A stretch of 64,000 bases of DNA, taken from the NCBI GenBank assembly GCA_030587365.1, contig JAUQZE010000018.1:1-64000 (forward strand), in the 5' to 3' direction. Source of the stretch: Candidatus Freyarchaeota archaeon (GTDB taxonomy: Archaea > Asgardarchaeota > Jordiarchaeia > Jordiarchaeales > Jordiarchaeaceae). The position numbers and the translations under genes were made by a program. Numbering within the stretch: position 1 is the stretch's first letter; each line of letters starts with the position of its first letter. This document shows, one piece after another, positions 8,534 to 17,090 of the stretch. Under the pieces are notes generated by a model. It made no database searches and had not been told where the DNA came from. It saw nothing but the letters and a program-made list of their open reading frames with translations.

Positions 8534-8959
8534 TAATAGCCCGGCTTTGGGACAAAGCGGCGTTTCTTTCTCCAGAACTGCTGCTTTGTCTTTAGGTTTT
8601 ATTCTTGGGTTACCTAGTTGAAGCTTATACGTAGGCGTATTCGTCGGCGGTCGCGGAGCGGTGAACGCGAAGACAAGATTAGGTGAGTAGAGTTTATAAG
8701 GAGGGGAGTAGCGGCGTTAAAACCCCAGCGACAAGTCTCTACCGGAGGGAAAAATCCCCTCTTGTCGGTTTAAAAAAAGCTTTATCCCAATCAGGCTTAA
8801 GGGCTTGATGATTAGTGTGTTTAGGAAGACATTCCCGGAAGCCTTCGTGGACGGAATAGAGGGTACAGGGCTTCACCCAACTAAAATAAGTTTAGTTTAA
8901 CATTCTAGCGAAGGGATCTTAAGAAAGAACCAATAATTTTGTCCAAGTCTAATAGCCCA
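8534..8959 (+). mobile_element. ORF-less derivative of the TIR-bounded tnpB element
   Basis: A 406-bp element (8544-8949) related to the complete one at 48460-50068. The left end begins GCTTTGGGACAAA; the right end runs into ATAATTTTGTCC. It is flanked by TAATAGCCCG (8534-8543) and TAATAGCCCA (8950-8959), a 10-bp target duplication with one mismatch. An internal deletion joins the leader motif ATCCCAATCAGGCTTAA to the last about 30 codons of tnpB (FRKTFPEAFVDGIEG, then TGLHPTK). Upstream is a further stem, CGACAAG...CTTGTCG (8730-8770 region). It cannot encode TnpB and must be moved, if at all, by proteins acting in trans. Confidence 0.8.
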
Positions 8960-9062
8960 ATAGCTCAATCAGATACATTATTGAAGGCCTTAAAAACAGA
9001 GAAAAGACGAGATAAATCAATAAAAAAAGAAAGAGGGGAAGGGGAATAATTGTATGACTAGT

Positions 9063-10217
9063 TTAGAAGCATCGGTGAATAGCAGTAGCACCCTGCTCCT
9101 GATACTCCTTCCTAGTGACCCACATCTTCTGGAAAGTCTTCAAAGAAGACAAGATTGAACCGCCGATCCACACACTATACATTCGTTCTGGGGGTGCGAT
9201 TATTTTGATTTCGATGTTTTCTGGTACTAGTTCGGCGATTTCTTTGTGGAGTCGTTCTTTTAGGCCTGGGAACATTGTGCTGCCGCCGCTGAGTACGATG
9301 TTTCCGTAGAGGTCACGGCGTAGGTCAACGTCACACTTCTTGACGCAGTCTACTATTACCTCGTCAAGAGGCATCGCATCTAGGCCTACTACGCCTGGGT
9401 TAAAGTACACTTCAGGTGCTAAGAACCGTTCACTGGAGATGGTGATGGTTTCACCGTCGGGTAGCATGTAGGTCTTTTCCATCCCTGCGACTTTTTCGGC
9501 TAGCTTTATTTCTTTTTCAGGGTCTAGTGCAACGTAGCAGAGTTTTTCTTTTATGTCTCGGACTATTTCTCGTTCTGCGCTTGATACGAGTGAATATCCT
9601 CTTTGTCTTAGTAGTCGGCGGAGGTATTCGGTGAGGTCTCTTCCTGCGAGGTCTATTCTTGTGATGGCGTGGGTGAGTGCGAATCCTTCGTATATGGGTA
9701 CGATGTGGGTTACTCCGTCACCGGAGTCTATTACGAGACCGGTGGTTCTTCCAGAGGCGTATAGTGAGAGTACTGCTTGCATAGCGACGTACATTGCGGG
9801 TACGTTGAAGGTTTCGTACATGATTTCTGCCATTTTTTCGCGGTTTTTGCGGGGGTTTAGGGGTGCTTCTGTGAGTAGTACGGGGTGTTCGGCGGGGTCG
9901 ACTCGTAGGTCGTTGAAGAAAGTGTAGTGCCATATTTTTTCCATGGCGTCCCAGTCGTTTACGGTTCCGTGTTCCACGGGGTATACTAGTCTTAGTACAC
10001 CTCTTAGGTTTAGGGCTTCTTCTCCGATGTAGTATTCTCGGGTGTAGTGTTCAACGTCGGTCATGATTGATGTGTATTTCGGGTATCCTATACATGTTGG
10101 CCATACTGATCTTGGTTGGTCTTCTCCTGCGTATCCGTTTTTGGTTAGTCCTGTTCCATTGTCTAGGACGAGGGGTTTTGCGGCTACAAGTTCTTCTTCG
10201 GGTGGTCCTATTGCCAT
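9063..10217 (-). CDS. Actin (Asgard/eukaryote-type)
   Basis: A 384-residue actin, close to the 375 of eukaryotic actin and shorter than most crenactins. It shows the actin core in order: LVLDNGTGLTKNGYAGEDQPR (phosphate-1 region, here broken for length), LLTEAPLNPRKNREKM near residue 118, VIDSGDGVTHIVPIYEG (phosphate 2) near 165, GRDLTEYLRRLL near 192, LSGGSTMFPGLKERL (adenosine region) near 312, PPERMYSVWIGGSILSSL near 345, and the C-terminus ending HRCF, as in the HRKCF end of eukaryotic actin. It should bind ATP and polymerise. The ATG lies behind a GAGG site. It is transcribed away from the wHTH/CARF-like gene, with T/A-rich DNA between. Profilin or gelsolin genes are not seen in the window. 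Confidence 0.95.
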   Translation of the reverse strand: MAIGPPEEELVAAKPLVLDNGTGLTKNGYAGEDQPRSVWPTCIGYPKYTSIMTDVEHYTREYYIGEEALNLRGVLRLVYPVEHGTVNDWDAMEKIWHYTFFNDLRVDPAEHPVLLTEAPLNPRKNREKMAEIMYETFNVPAMYVAMQAVLSLYASGRTTGLVIDSGDGVTHIVPIYEGFALTHAITRIDLAGRDLTEYLRRLLRQRGYSLVSSAEREIVRDIKEKLCYVALDPEKEIKLAEKVAGMEKTYMLPDGETITISSERFLAPEVYFNPGVVGLDAMPLDEVIVDCVKKCDVDLRRDLYGNIVLSGGSTMFPGLKERLHKEIAELVPENIEIKIIAPPERMYSVWIGGSILSSLKTFQKMWVTRKEYQEQGATAIHRCF

Positions 10218-10773
10218 ATTTTTTTACCTCTTTTTTGTTATTTTTATAATTTTTTTGTTTTTGTTATTTGTTTTTGTTTATGTATTTGGTGGTAGTTTTT
10301 TGTTGTTGGGTGTGTTTTGTCCTAATTACTAAAATTAAATTTTCGTTTGATTATATTATTGATTTTAGGTCTTTTAAATGTTTTTTTTACCTAATCTTTA
10401 TCATCGATATCATCCATAAAGTTGATGTTCCCAGTTTGTTTTTGTATATTCGATAAGGACTTGGATTTGTAGAATTTGCTTGAGGCTTACCCCATTTTTG
10501 GAAGTTTTAAATAGGAAAAAGACGCTTTATTGAACGCTTCTTTTCGAGATTAGCACCAACTATTCTAAATCGCCCAGTTCTCTTTGGGTAACATTTATTA
10601 TTTTGTTTGGGGAATTCTATTTTGACAATTACTGTATGCGTTACCATTTGCTAGGCTGTTCTGTACAATGCTGCCATTGAGAGGAACAGCGCTGTTATAT
10701 TTGGTGGGTTGGTTGAATTTCTGATTAGTGATTTGTTTAGAAGAATAACCAGTGTTTCATAAGTATTAATCGA
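10218..10773. other. Divergent promoter region between actin and the wHTH/CARF-like gene
   Basis: About 550 bp of strongly T-rich (plus strand) DNA holding the promoters of both divergent genes. A GAGG ribosome binding site for actin is at about 10228. Open frames on the plus strand here (for example from 10063) are shadows and low-complexity reads. No RNA gene was recognised. Confidence 0.5.
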
Positions 10774-11481
10774 TTGATTATTATTGGGTGTGTATTGAAT
10801 TTGAGCGATTCACTGATGATTGTCGAGCGGGCTATTGGTGGTGTTGAGGCGCGCCGGATTATTTTGAAGGAGTTGTTGGAGGGCCCCAAAACAGGATATG
10901 AGCTTAGGGATGCTTTGGCAAAGGAGTTGGGAGTGAGTGTAGATGATATTAGTGATGCCAAGTTGTATTTTAATTTGCAGGCTTTAGAGAATAGTGGTCT
11001 TATTAACCGGTATCGGGAGTGGAAGAGTAAGTATGCGGAGATTGTTCCAAGTATGGTGCAGGCGGTACGAAGATACTTGAATGTAAGTGCGCCTGTTTTG
11101 TGTTTGAGTAGTTTGGATAGTGAGCCCTTGTTGGTGAGGGAGGTGGGGCGCCGTTTGAGGGAGCAGACAGGGATTGATCCTAATTATTATGTTTTCATTG
11201 CGGAGAATGAGATGCGGACTAGAGTTGGGGGTAAACCGGATAACGCGGAGATTATTTGGGTTCCAGAGTATGCGATGTATGATTTCAAGAGGATGTACGA
11301 AGTGACGAAGAATATTGTGGAGAGGGAAATCGGGAGAAAAGAAATTATTATGGATGTGACTGATGGCACACGGATTAGTGCGGTAGCCTTGCAGCAGCTG
11401 GCTTGGGAGTATGGTTTGCGGGTTTTTTACCTTAAGGGCAAAAAAGACGATGCTCGAAAGGTCGTCTGGATTCGTGATTAA
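10774..11481 (+). CDS. Winged-helix protein with CARF-like C-terminal domain
   Basis: About 220-235 residues. Residues 20-85 look like a winged helix (VEARRIILKELLEGPKTGYE, LYFNLQALENSGLINRY). The C-terminal part resembles a Rossmann-like CARF sensor: a first strand APVLCLSSLDSEPLL, and the characteristic IIMDVTDGTRISAVALQQLA followed by YGLRVFYLKG, which parallels the D(L/V)TGGTxxM motif of CARF proteins that bind cyclic oligonucleotides. The domain order (wHTH first) is the reverse of Csa3. Start is uncertain: TTG 10774, TTG 10801 or ATG 10816. No CRISPR array or cas gene is in the window, so a role in CRISPR signalling is not shown. It is divergent from actin. Confidence 0.6.
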   Translation: MIIIGCVLNLSDSLMIVERAIGGVEARRIILKELLEGPKTGYELRDALAKELGVSVDDISDAKLYFNLQALENSGLINRYREWKSKYAEIVPSMVQAVRRYLNVSAPVLCLSSLDSEPLLVREVGRRLREQTGIDPNYYVFIAENEMRTRVGGKPDNAEIIWVPEYAMYDFKRMYEVTKNIVEREIGRKEIIMDVTDGTRISAVALQQLAWEYGLRVFYLKGKKDDARKVVWIRD

Positions 11482-11581
11482 AATAGGCTTCGTGAAGTTC
11501 ATTAAATGGTATCAATTTTTTCAAAAGTTCATAAATAGAGTTTCAACCACTGTTTCTTAGTAGATTTCAATAATTTTTTCA

Positions 11582-12268
11582 CTATTTTTGAATGGATTGG
11601 TTTTTGTAAATTGGTACTGTGGTTGTGATGTTTAGTTGGCTGCAGTATTGTACATCTTTTTGGTACCCTATCTGTATTAGGTATTGGGCGTTAGGTGTTT
11701 TGAAGATTTTTTGTGGTATGTTTTGCGGCGGGGATTTGTTTTGAGTGTAGTTTTTTATTGTTTGGGCGGTAATGTAGTCTTCGGGTGCGTGCTGGTTTAA
11801 CCTTCCAACGTGTATTATTGTGATTGGTTTTCCTTTTTCTCGGGCGATTTTTTTCGCTTTTTGGGCTACTGATTGGGCGTTTATGAGGCAACCTATGAGA
11901 ACGTGGGAAGTGTTCTGGACACTTTTTGCTACTTGGGTGAGGTTGGTTGTGGTGAGTATTATGATTTTTCCTTTTACCCTCTGAGGAGTGAATTCGAGAG
12001 GGCTGTTTCCTAGTTGGAAATTCTGAATTTTGAATCCGTATCTTTCTCCTGCGAGGATAGTGTTTTTTCCGATTTTTTGGCTTAATTTTTTTGCCTCTTC
12101 TACGGTTGTAGTTGTTATTATTTTTTTGGCGCCGTTGTCTAGTGCGGTAGTGATAGTAGTGCTGGCTCTTAGGGTATCTACAAGTATTATAATGTGATTT
12201 TTTTGACCAGCTTTTAGAGCTCCTTGAGCTCCAAAGGCTAGGCTAACTTTAATTTTAATATTTTTCAT
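11582..12268 (-). CDS. comB: 2-phosphosulfolactate phosphatase (ComB)
   Basis: Removes phosphate from 2-phosphosulfolactate, the second step of phosphoenolpyruvate-dependent coenzyme M synthesis. The 228-residue protein has the ComB signatures VDTLRASTTITTALDNGA (about residues 30-47), AGERYGFKIQNFQLGNSPLE (about 72-91) and IILTTTNLTQVAK (about 102-114). Length matches the family. Its ATG overlaps the stop of comA by four bases (ATGA), so the two are translationally coupled. It is last in the coenzyme M cluster in the direction of transcription. Confidence 0.9.
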   Translation of the reverse strand: MKNIKIKVSLAFGAQGALKAGQKNHIIILVDTLRASTTITTALDNGAKKIITTTTVEEAKKLSQKIGKNTILAGERYGFKIQNFQLGNSPLEFTPQRVKGKIIILTTTNLTQVAKSVQNTSHVLIGCLINAQSVAQKAKKIAREKGKPITIIHVGRLNQHAPEDYITAQTIKNYTQNKSPPQNIPQKIFKTPNAQYLIQIGYQKDVQYCSQLNITTTVPIYKNQSIQK

Positions 12269-13128
12269 GGTTTTGTTTTTGCTCTTGTTCTTTTTCTCGT
12301 TTTGGAAGCATTTTCCAATTGTTTTTTGGCTAGGAATTTGATCATGGTGTCGCCTCTTAGTCCTAGGCGGAGTGTTTCTAGAGGGACGACTTCGGTGGGT
12401 TTGATGTTTCCGAGATTGGTGTTAGGCCCGAATCGGGTGATGAGCCATACTTGTTGGGGTTTAAGGGGGGCTTCCCAAATTGTTTTTTTGGCTATTATTT
12501 GGTTAGCTATTTTTTCTACGAAGGGTTCTTTTACTTTTCCTTCCTCGTCGTAGGGGCCTATTCCGATTCCGCTCTCTCGGGCTTCAATAGTTACATAGTC
12601 AGCCCCCGAGTTTAGATCTGATTTAATTTGTTGGATACGATCGGCTATTTCGAGCCGGGCATCTTCCTCTTTACTTTTTCTACCTACTTCTGTGATTATG
12701 GTTAGGAATCCCATTTTTTTGACATTTTTTATTAGTTTTGATTTTTCTTGATGGGAGATATTGATAATACCAGTGGAGATTTCGATGGCGGTGAATCCCA
12801 CGGTTTTAAGGGTTTCTAGGAATTCTTCAAGTTTCCCAGTAAGTATAGCTGCTTCTAAGGCGGATCCCCCACTTAGGGTTTGTATGTTATGATCGTGGTA
12901 AAGTTTTAGTTTCTTTTTTATGAGGTTTTTGGGCAGTATAAGCCATGTTGCCCATCCCATCTTACAGTAGTCAATGTAGTTTGAGGCGGTTTCGAGTAGA
13001 TCTTGTGTTGCGTTTATCCCAAGTCCAGTATCTATGATTATAGTTATTCCCTCGTTTCTGGGTTTTTCTGTTCTTTCTATTTCGGAGAGTTTGAAAATTT
13101 GATTTACGTGTTTGGTCAAGCTTTTCAC
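12265..13128 (-). CDS. comA: Phosphosulfolactate synthase (ComA)
   Basis: Adds sulfite to phosphoenolpyruvate, the first committed step of coenzyme M synthesis. The TIM-barrel core is clear: IDTGLGINATQDLLETASNY, CKMGWATWLI, LSGGSALEAAILTGKLEEFL, VGFTAIEISTGIINIS, ITEVGRKSKE, SGADYVTIEARESGIGIG, and the C-terminal VPLETLRLGLRGDT. The frame is open up to 13356, but the family is about 250-260 residues and similarity starts just before RTEKPRNEG, so I place the start at the GTG at 13128 (TTG 13119 is possible). The extra 76 upstream codons are lysine/isoleucine-rich and unlike any family member. Four-base overlap with comB. Confidence 0.9.
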   Translation of the reverse strand: MKSLTKHVNQIFKLSEIERTEKPRNEGITIIIDTGLGINATQDLLETASNYIDYCKMGWATWLILPKNLIKKKLKLYHDHNIQTLSGGSALEAAILTGKLEEFLETLKTVGFTAIEISTGIINISHQEKSKLIKNVKKMGFLTIITEVGRKSKEEDARLEIADRIQQIKSDLNSGADYVTIEARESGIGIGPYDEEGKVKEPFVEKIANQIIAKKTIWEAPLKPQQVWLITRFGPNTNLGNIKPTEVVPLETLRLGLRGDTMIKFLAKKQLENASKTRKRTRAKTKP

Positions 13129-13481
13129 CCGTCGTTTTATTGTTATGGTGAACCTTTTGACTTTAGGTGGGCATCCTTTTTTAAGATTACTTATTCTCAA
13201 ACTGATAATCGGATTAATGTTTTGATTATCGGTGTTTAATATGGTAGTTGGGGATTTTCTTCTAAGAATTGGCTTATAGTTATATCTTTTGGTAGAGAGT
13301 ATCAAAATAGCATATGAAACTATTGCTTCAGGGCTCGGAGAGGTTTTAACCGCCAAATAGAAGGGAAGTCATATTAAATATGTACGTCCCTAACATAAGA
13401 TTAGGACTATCTGGTCAGCTACGCGTCCACTATTTATCGCGTGACCTTCTGCTCTGTTTCCTCTATAAAGTATTCAAGGTT
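13129..13481. other. Spacer between comE and comA with a hairpin
   Basis: Probably non-coding once the shorter comA start is used. At about 13384-13406 the sequence GTCCCTAACATAAGATTAGGAC forms a roughly 7-bp stem, which could act as a terminator or regulatory hairpin between comE and comA. No obvious TATA box for comA was found. Confidence 0.4.
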
Positions 13482-14042
13482 CTACGTTATCGATTTTTTA
13501 ACTGCATTTAGAAATCTATTCTTTATATCTTCGGGAGAAATTCCTATTACAGGTACGTCAGCATTCTCTTTTTCGACTTTTGTAACGATTACGGTTAATT
13601 CTTTTTTGGATTTTCGGTAAGCCTCTCTAAGCTTTTGGGGGGAGTCAACAACTAAAACCCTTTCAATTCCTGCACCGGTTGCTAGCGCCGCTAAATCTGT
13701 TTTACCTGCGGTATAACTTGGTTGTCCACCTGTTGATCCATAGGATTCATTATCGAATATAATTAGTGTCAGATTTTTGGGGGAATGATTGGCTATTGTT
13801 GCTAGGGAGCCTAAATTCATTAGAATTGATCCGTCTCCTTCCATAACCACTACATGTTTCGCGGTAGATAAGGAGAGACCTAACCCTATGGAGGAAGCCA
13901 AACCCATAGAGCCTAGCATATAAAAGTTTTCAGGTCTATCTCTTACGCTGTAAAGTTCTCTTGAGGGGAAACCGAGGTTGCACACCACTAGTTCCTTTTC
14001 TAGTTCATCCGCTATAATTTTAATAGCTTCTATTCTTTTCAT
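13482..14042 (-). CDS. comE: Sulfopyruvate decarboxylase beta subunit (ComE)
   Basis: The thiamine-diphosphate-binding half of the enzyme that decarboxylates sulfopyruvate to sulfoacetaldehyde in coenzyme M synthesis. In its 186 residues the ThDP motif is VMEGDGSILMNLGSLATIAN followed about 13 residues later by IIFDNESYGSTGG, and the N-terminal part has FYMLGSMGLASSIGLGLSL. It overlaps the comD gene by 23 bp. The split into PYR-domain (ComD) and PP-domain (ComE) subunits is the methanogen arrangement. Related phosphonopyruvate decarboxylases share these motifs; the neighbouring comA and comB make ComE the better call. Confidence 0.87.
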   Translation of the reverse strand: MKRIEAIKIIADELEKELVVCNLGFPSRELYSVRDRPENFYMLGSMGLASSIGLGLSLSTAKHVVVMEGDGSILMNLGSLATIANHSPKNLTLIIFDNESYGSTGGQPSYTAGKTDLAALATGAGIERVLVVDSPQKLREAYRKSKKELTVIVTKVEKENADVPVIGISPEDIKNRFLNAVKKSIT

Positions 14043-14532
14043 TTTTCATCAATTCCATTTCTATTAATACTGCTACTGGAGTCTCATAGGTATAGAATGA
14101 CTTTTTTGCTCTTTGAAAAGCTTTAGGGATTTGCTCTACGCTTTTTGGTGTGTAGTGTGGAATACCTATAGCATCTAGCAGTCGAGGTGTAGCTTCTCCC
14201 ATAGGTATCTGTGCAGGAATCGTCTCTCCTTTTCCACCCCGCTGAGCTACTAGAATAAGAAGTGGAATTTTGAAAACCTTGTTGAGAGATGCAAGTGCAT
14301 TAATTGAGTTACCTAGCCCGCTGTTTTGTATAACTAGAGCCGGTGTTTTGCCCCCCAAGTATGCTCCTGCGGCTACTCCTACACCCTCCTCTTCCCGGGT
14401 TACGGAAACATGTAGTATTTCCGGATTCTTGTCCAGCAAGCTTAAGAGATTTTTAAAAAGATTACTGGGTACTGATGTAGCGAAATCAACACCAAAACAA
14501 ATAAGTTCGTTAAAAATAATTTCTGAAATCAT
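14020..14532 (-). CDS. comD: Sulfopyruvate decarboxylase alpha subunit (ComD)
   Basis: The pyrimidine-binding (PYR) half of sulfopyruvate decarboxylase, 170 residues. It carries the conserved ThDP-activating Glu in VTREEEGVGVAAGAYLGGK (about residue 46), then LVIQNSGLGNSINALASL and IPLLILVAQRG. First gene of the coenzyme M set in the direction of transcription; ComE follows with an overlap. ComC (sulfolactate dehydrogenase), needed between ComB and ComDE, is not in the window and must be elsewhere or replaced. Confidence 0.87.
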   Translation of the reverse strand: MISEIIFNELICFGVDFATSVPSNLFKNLLSLLDKNPEILHVSVTREEEGVGVAAGAYLGGKTPALVIQNSGLGNSINALASLNKVFKIPLLILVAQRGGKGETIPAQIPMGEATPRLLDAIGIPHYTPKSVEQIPKAFQRAKKSFYTYETPVAVLIEMELMKNEKNRSY

Positions 14533-14651
14533 AGTAAAAGCTCCGTAAAAGCGGATCAGTTAAACAGATTGGATATTAGCTATTTTTCTAATCTATTTTA
14601 GCTAGAATTTTAATTTTAATATTTTTTATTGAAAATTTTTTTAAATCAATT

Positions 14652-15299
14652 TCATTTTTTATGATTTCTGCGTAGATTTTTGAGAGCTATTGCAATACGG
14701 TAAATTGCGGTCAAGTTCGCGAGTATTCCAGCAACTATCAATCCATAAATTGGAAACTCGGTATCAAATAGATAAAGAATAGAAAACACGGATAGTATGA
14801 ATAATCTTTCTGATCTACCAGCTATTCCTCGATCCAAGCCCAAGCCATAGGATTCTCCTCTAGACCTGGTGTAACTTACCATTATGAATCCTACCAGAGA
14901 TATTACCACCCACAGGTTAAATGGAAGTAAAAAGTAAAAGTTTGAATGCCCTCGCCAGAATAAGAATCCTAAGATTAGGATAAAATCAGAGTATCTATCG
15001 GTTAGAGAGTCTAAAAACCCCCCTTTCGGGGAGGCGAGGCCTGTAATTTTAGCTAAAGCTCCGTCTACTCCGTCTAATAGACCCGAAACAAATACTAAAA
15101 CTCCATAAAGAACTGGGAAATCAAGTGAAATCGCAAAGAACGCGAATAGAGAGAAACTTAATCCAAGAATAGTAACCTGATTAGGGGTAAAACCTGCGCT
15201 TGCAAAACCCTTGGCCATTTTAAGAACCATAGGTCTAAAGATACGTCGAATTCTATAATTAGAAGGCAACCTATGTCCCCACTTTAAATCTATATGCAT
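14652..15299 (-). CDS. CDP-alcohol phosphatidyltransferase family membrane enzyme
   Basis: A 215-residue integral membrane protein with the CDP-alcohol transferase signature: DGVDGALAK near residue 76, then GGFLDSLTDRYSD near 94, matching DxxDGxxA(R/K)...GxxxDxxxD; the usual Arg is Lys here. About six membrane segments follow. The gene overlaps the upstream nucleotidylyltransferase gene by 10 bp. In hyperthermophiles such a pair (often fused) makes di-myo-inositol phosphate via CDP-inositol; archaetidylinositol phosphate synthase is the other likely activity. Family is firm, substrate is inferred. Confidence 0.82.
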   Translation of the reverse strand: MHIDLKWGHRLPSNYRIRRIFRPMVLKMAKGFASAGFTPNQVTILGLSFSLFAFFAISLDFPVLYGVLVFVSGLLDGVDGALAKITGLASPKGGFLDSLTDRYSDFILILGFLFWRGHSNFYFLLPFNLWVVISLVGFIMVSYTRSRGESYGLGLDRGIAGRSERLFILSVFSILYLFDTEFPIYGLIVAGILANLTAIYRIAIALKNLRRNHKK

Positions 15300-16339
15300 T
15301 GTAATAATAGGTTCTTGTATAATACCACGTTGGAGAGGTGATTATTTTCTTCCACAACAGCATTACCGAAAAGTAGTGAATTCTGAACCATTGCCCCGGA
15401 GGCAATCTCACACTCGCGGGTGAGAGATACAAAAGGACCTACTCTGCTTCCAGGACCAATATGGCAGTTAGGTTCAAGGACAGCGGGCCCACTGATAGTA
15501 GAAGTTTTATCCAAATCAATTTTCAATTTTTTCTTTAGTGGGCCTCCCACCTGTTTTAAATTCTTAACATAGAAATTGTTTTGAGGTGTGAGTCCTTTTT
15601 TAAGCGTAAATTCGTTTGCGTGTAGTATATCCGAAATCGTATCCACATCAAACCAAAAATTTTTAGAAATGTCGATAAAACATACCAGCTGGCCGTGTCG
15701 AATAAGAAGATTTAATGCGTCCAGAAGTATGTTTGACCCATTTTCGAGAGCCTTATAAATGTATTGAAAAATCGAAGTATTACATATAAGAAGACTTACA
15801 CAGAGATGCGGCTCTCCCCCCTTTAAAACTGGTTCACAAAAACCAGAGACTCGACCATATTTTTGATCTGTGGGACAGGTGTATACAGTGGTTCCAGCTC
15901 TAGAGCTGGAGCCAATATCCGCAGCAACTGTTACCCCCCTTCTTATGTGCCTTTTCTTTATGGTTTGAATCGCCCTTGGGTCTATTATGAAATCTGCGGG
16001 GCTTACAAAAAAATCATCTGTAGAAATTTCACTCTCAGCCGCAAGTAGAGAACGTATGGGTCCTAGTTCATAGTTTTGGGAACGCTTGTACCTTATTGAT
16101 ACTCCCAATCGAGATCCATCTCTCAATTGATTTCTTATCTGATTTCCGAGGTGTCCCGTCACAATTATAAAGTCTGAAATACCAGCTTTTTTATACGCCA
16201 GAATTAGGTGTTCAAGCATAGGACGGTTAGCTATGGGAATAAGTGGCTTGGGAATAAATTTGGAAAGAACGCCCATCCGTTCACCTTTGCCCGCAGCGAG
16301 TATTACAGCCTCCAACTCTACAAACCTCAAAAAGGTCAT
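15290..16339 (-). CDS. Sugar/inositol-phosphate nucleotidylyltransferase with left-handed beta-helix tail
   Basis: A 349-residue enzyme with the nucleotidyltransferase opening VILAAGKGERMGVLSKFIPK then PLIPIANRPMLEHLI, and a second metal-binding region VSPADFIIDP near residue 115. The C-terminal 80 residues are hexapeptide-repeat-like (PAVLEPNCHIGPGSRVGPF). It makes an NDP-sugar or NDP-alcohol from a phosphate and an NTP. Overlap with the CDP-alcohol transferase gene suggests that its product feeds that enzyme, for example CDP-inositol. Glucose-1-phosphate or mannose-1-phosphate transfer cannot be excluded. Confidence 0.8.
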   Translation of the reverse strand: MTFLRFVELEAVILAAGKGERMGVLSKFIPKPLIPIANRPMLEHLILAYKKAGISDFIIVTGHLGNQIRNQLRDGSRLGVSIRYKRSQNYELGPIRSLLAAESEISTDDFFVSPADFIIDPRAIQTIKKRHIRRGVTVAADIGSSSRAGTTVYTCPTDQKYGRVSGFCEPVLKGGEPHLCVSLLICNTSIFQYIYKALENGSNILLDALNLLIRHGQLVCFIDISKNFWFDVDTISDILHANEFTLKKGLTPQNNFYVKNLKQVGGPLKKKLKIDLDKTSTISGPAVLEPNCHIGPGSRVGPFVSLTRECEIASGAMVQNSLLFGNAVVEENNHLSNVVLYKNLLLQCI

Positions 16340-16396
16340 AAAGAAGTCAATTTTTGTTAGTAAAAAGTGACTTATTACAGTTTCCTTTTAATTGAA

Positions 16397-17053
16397 ATGT
16401 GGGAGCTGGTAAAGAGATTGAGAAAAGTGAAGATAGAACCTGAAAACCCAGATATAGAAATTATTAAAGAAGCAGGAAAGTTGCTCAGAAAAGGAAAATT
16501 AGTAGCATACCCTACGGACACGGTTTATGGTTTAGGAGCCGATCCATTTAACGTCAAGGCGGTTGAAAATTTACTAAAAGTTAAAAAAAGAAAAAGGGAA
16601 TTGGGGCTGCCAATACTTGTGTCAGATGAAAGCGTGGCGAGGAGAATAGCCGAATTTACACCGGAAGCAGATCTACTCTCAAAGAAGTTTTGGCCAGGTG
16701 CTTTAACTTTGGTTCTAAAAACCCGCATTAAGATACCCAGAATTGTCACAGGAGACAAAGATAATATAGCTGTTAGAATGCCATCTCACAAAGTTCCACA
16801 GTTATTAGCTATGTGTCTCGATGGAGTTTTAATAGGAACAAGCGCTAACATTTCTGGCGAACCTCCAGCATTGAACGCACAACAAGTTCAAGAACAAATC
16901 GGAAGTAGTATAGATATGATAATAGACGGTGGGGGGAGTTTGAGTGATCAACCTTCAACGATTATAGATCTAACTCAAAAACCACCAGTTATTCTCCGCG
17001 AAGGCAAAATCAGCCATCAATCACTAGAAAAATTAATAGCAATTAAAAAATAG
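16397..17053 (+). CDS. tsaC: Threonylcarbamoyl-AMP synthase (TsaC/Sua5 YrdC domain)
   Basis: Makes threonylcarbamoyl-AMP from threonine, bicarbonate and ATP, the first step of tRNA t6A37 synthesis. The 218-residue protein contains YPTDTVYGLGADPFNVKAV, KKRKRELGLPILVSDE, KFWPGALTLVLK, and GTSANISGEPPALN. There is a YrdC domain only, without the extra C-terminal Sua5 domain, judging from length. The frame is open from a GTG at 16367, but the ATG at 16397 is preferred; no ribosome binding site precedes it, so the message may be leaderless. KEOPS subunit Cgi121 follows on the opposite strand, and Pcc1 is 3 kb away. Confidence 0.9.
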   Translation: MWELVKRLRKVKIEPENPDIEIIKEAGKLLRKGKLVAYPTDTVYGLGADPFNVKAVENLLKVKKRKRELGLPILVSDESVARRIAEFTPEADLLSKKFWPGALTLVLKTRIKIPRIVTGDKDNIAVRMPSHKVPQLLAMCLDGVLIGTSANISGEPPALNAQQVQEQIGSSIDMIIDGGGSLSDQPSTIIDLTQKPPVILREGKISHQSLEKLIAIKK

Positions 17054-17090
17054 AGAATAATTTGCTTCAATAGGAAACCATCTTGAATGA

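Noticed and set aside
13129..13356. N-terminal extension of ComA
   Set aside because: 76 extra codons are unlike the family, low in complexity, and ComA similarity begins near 13120.
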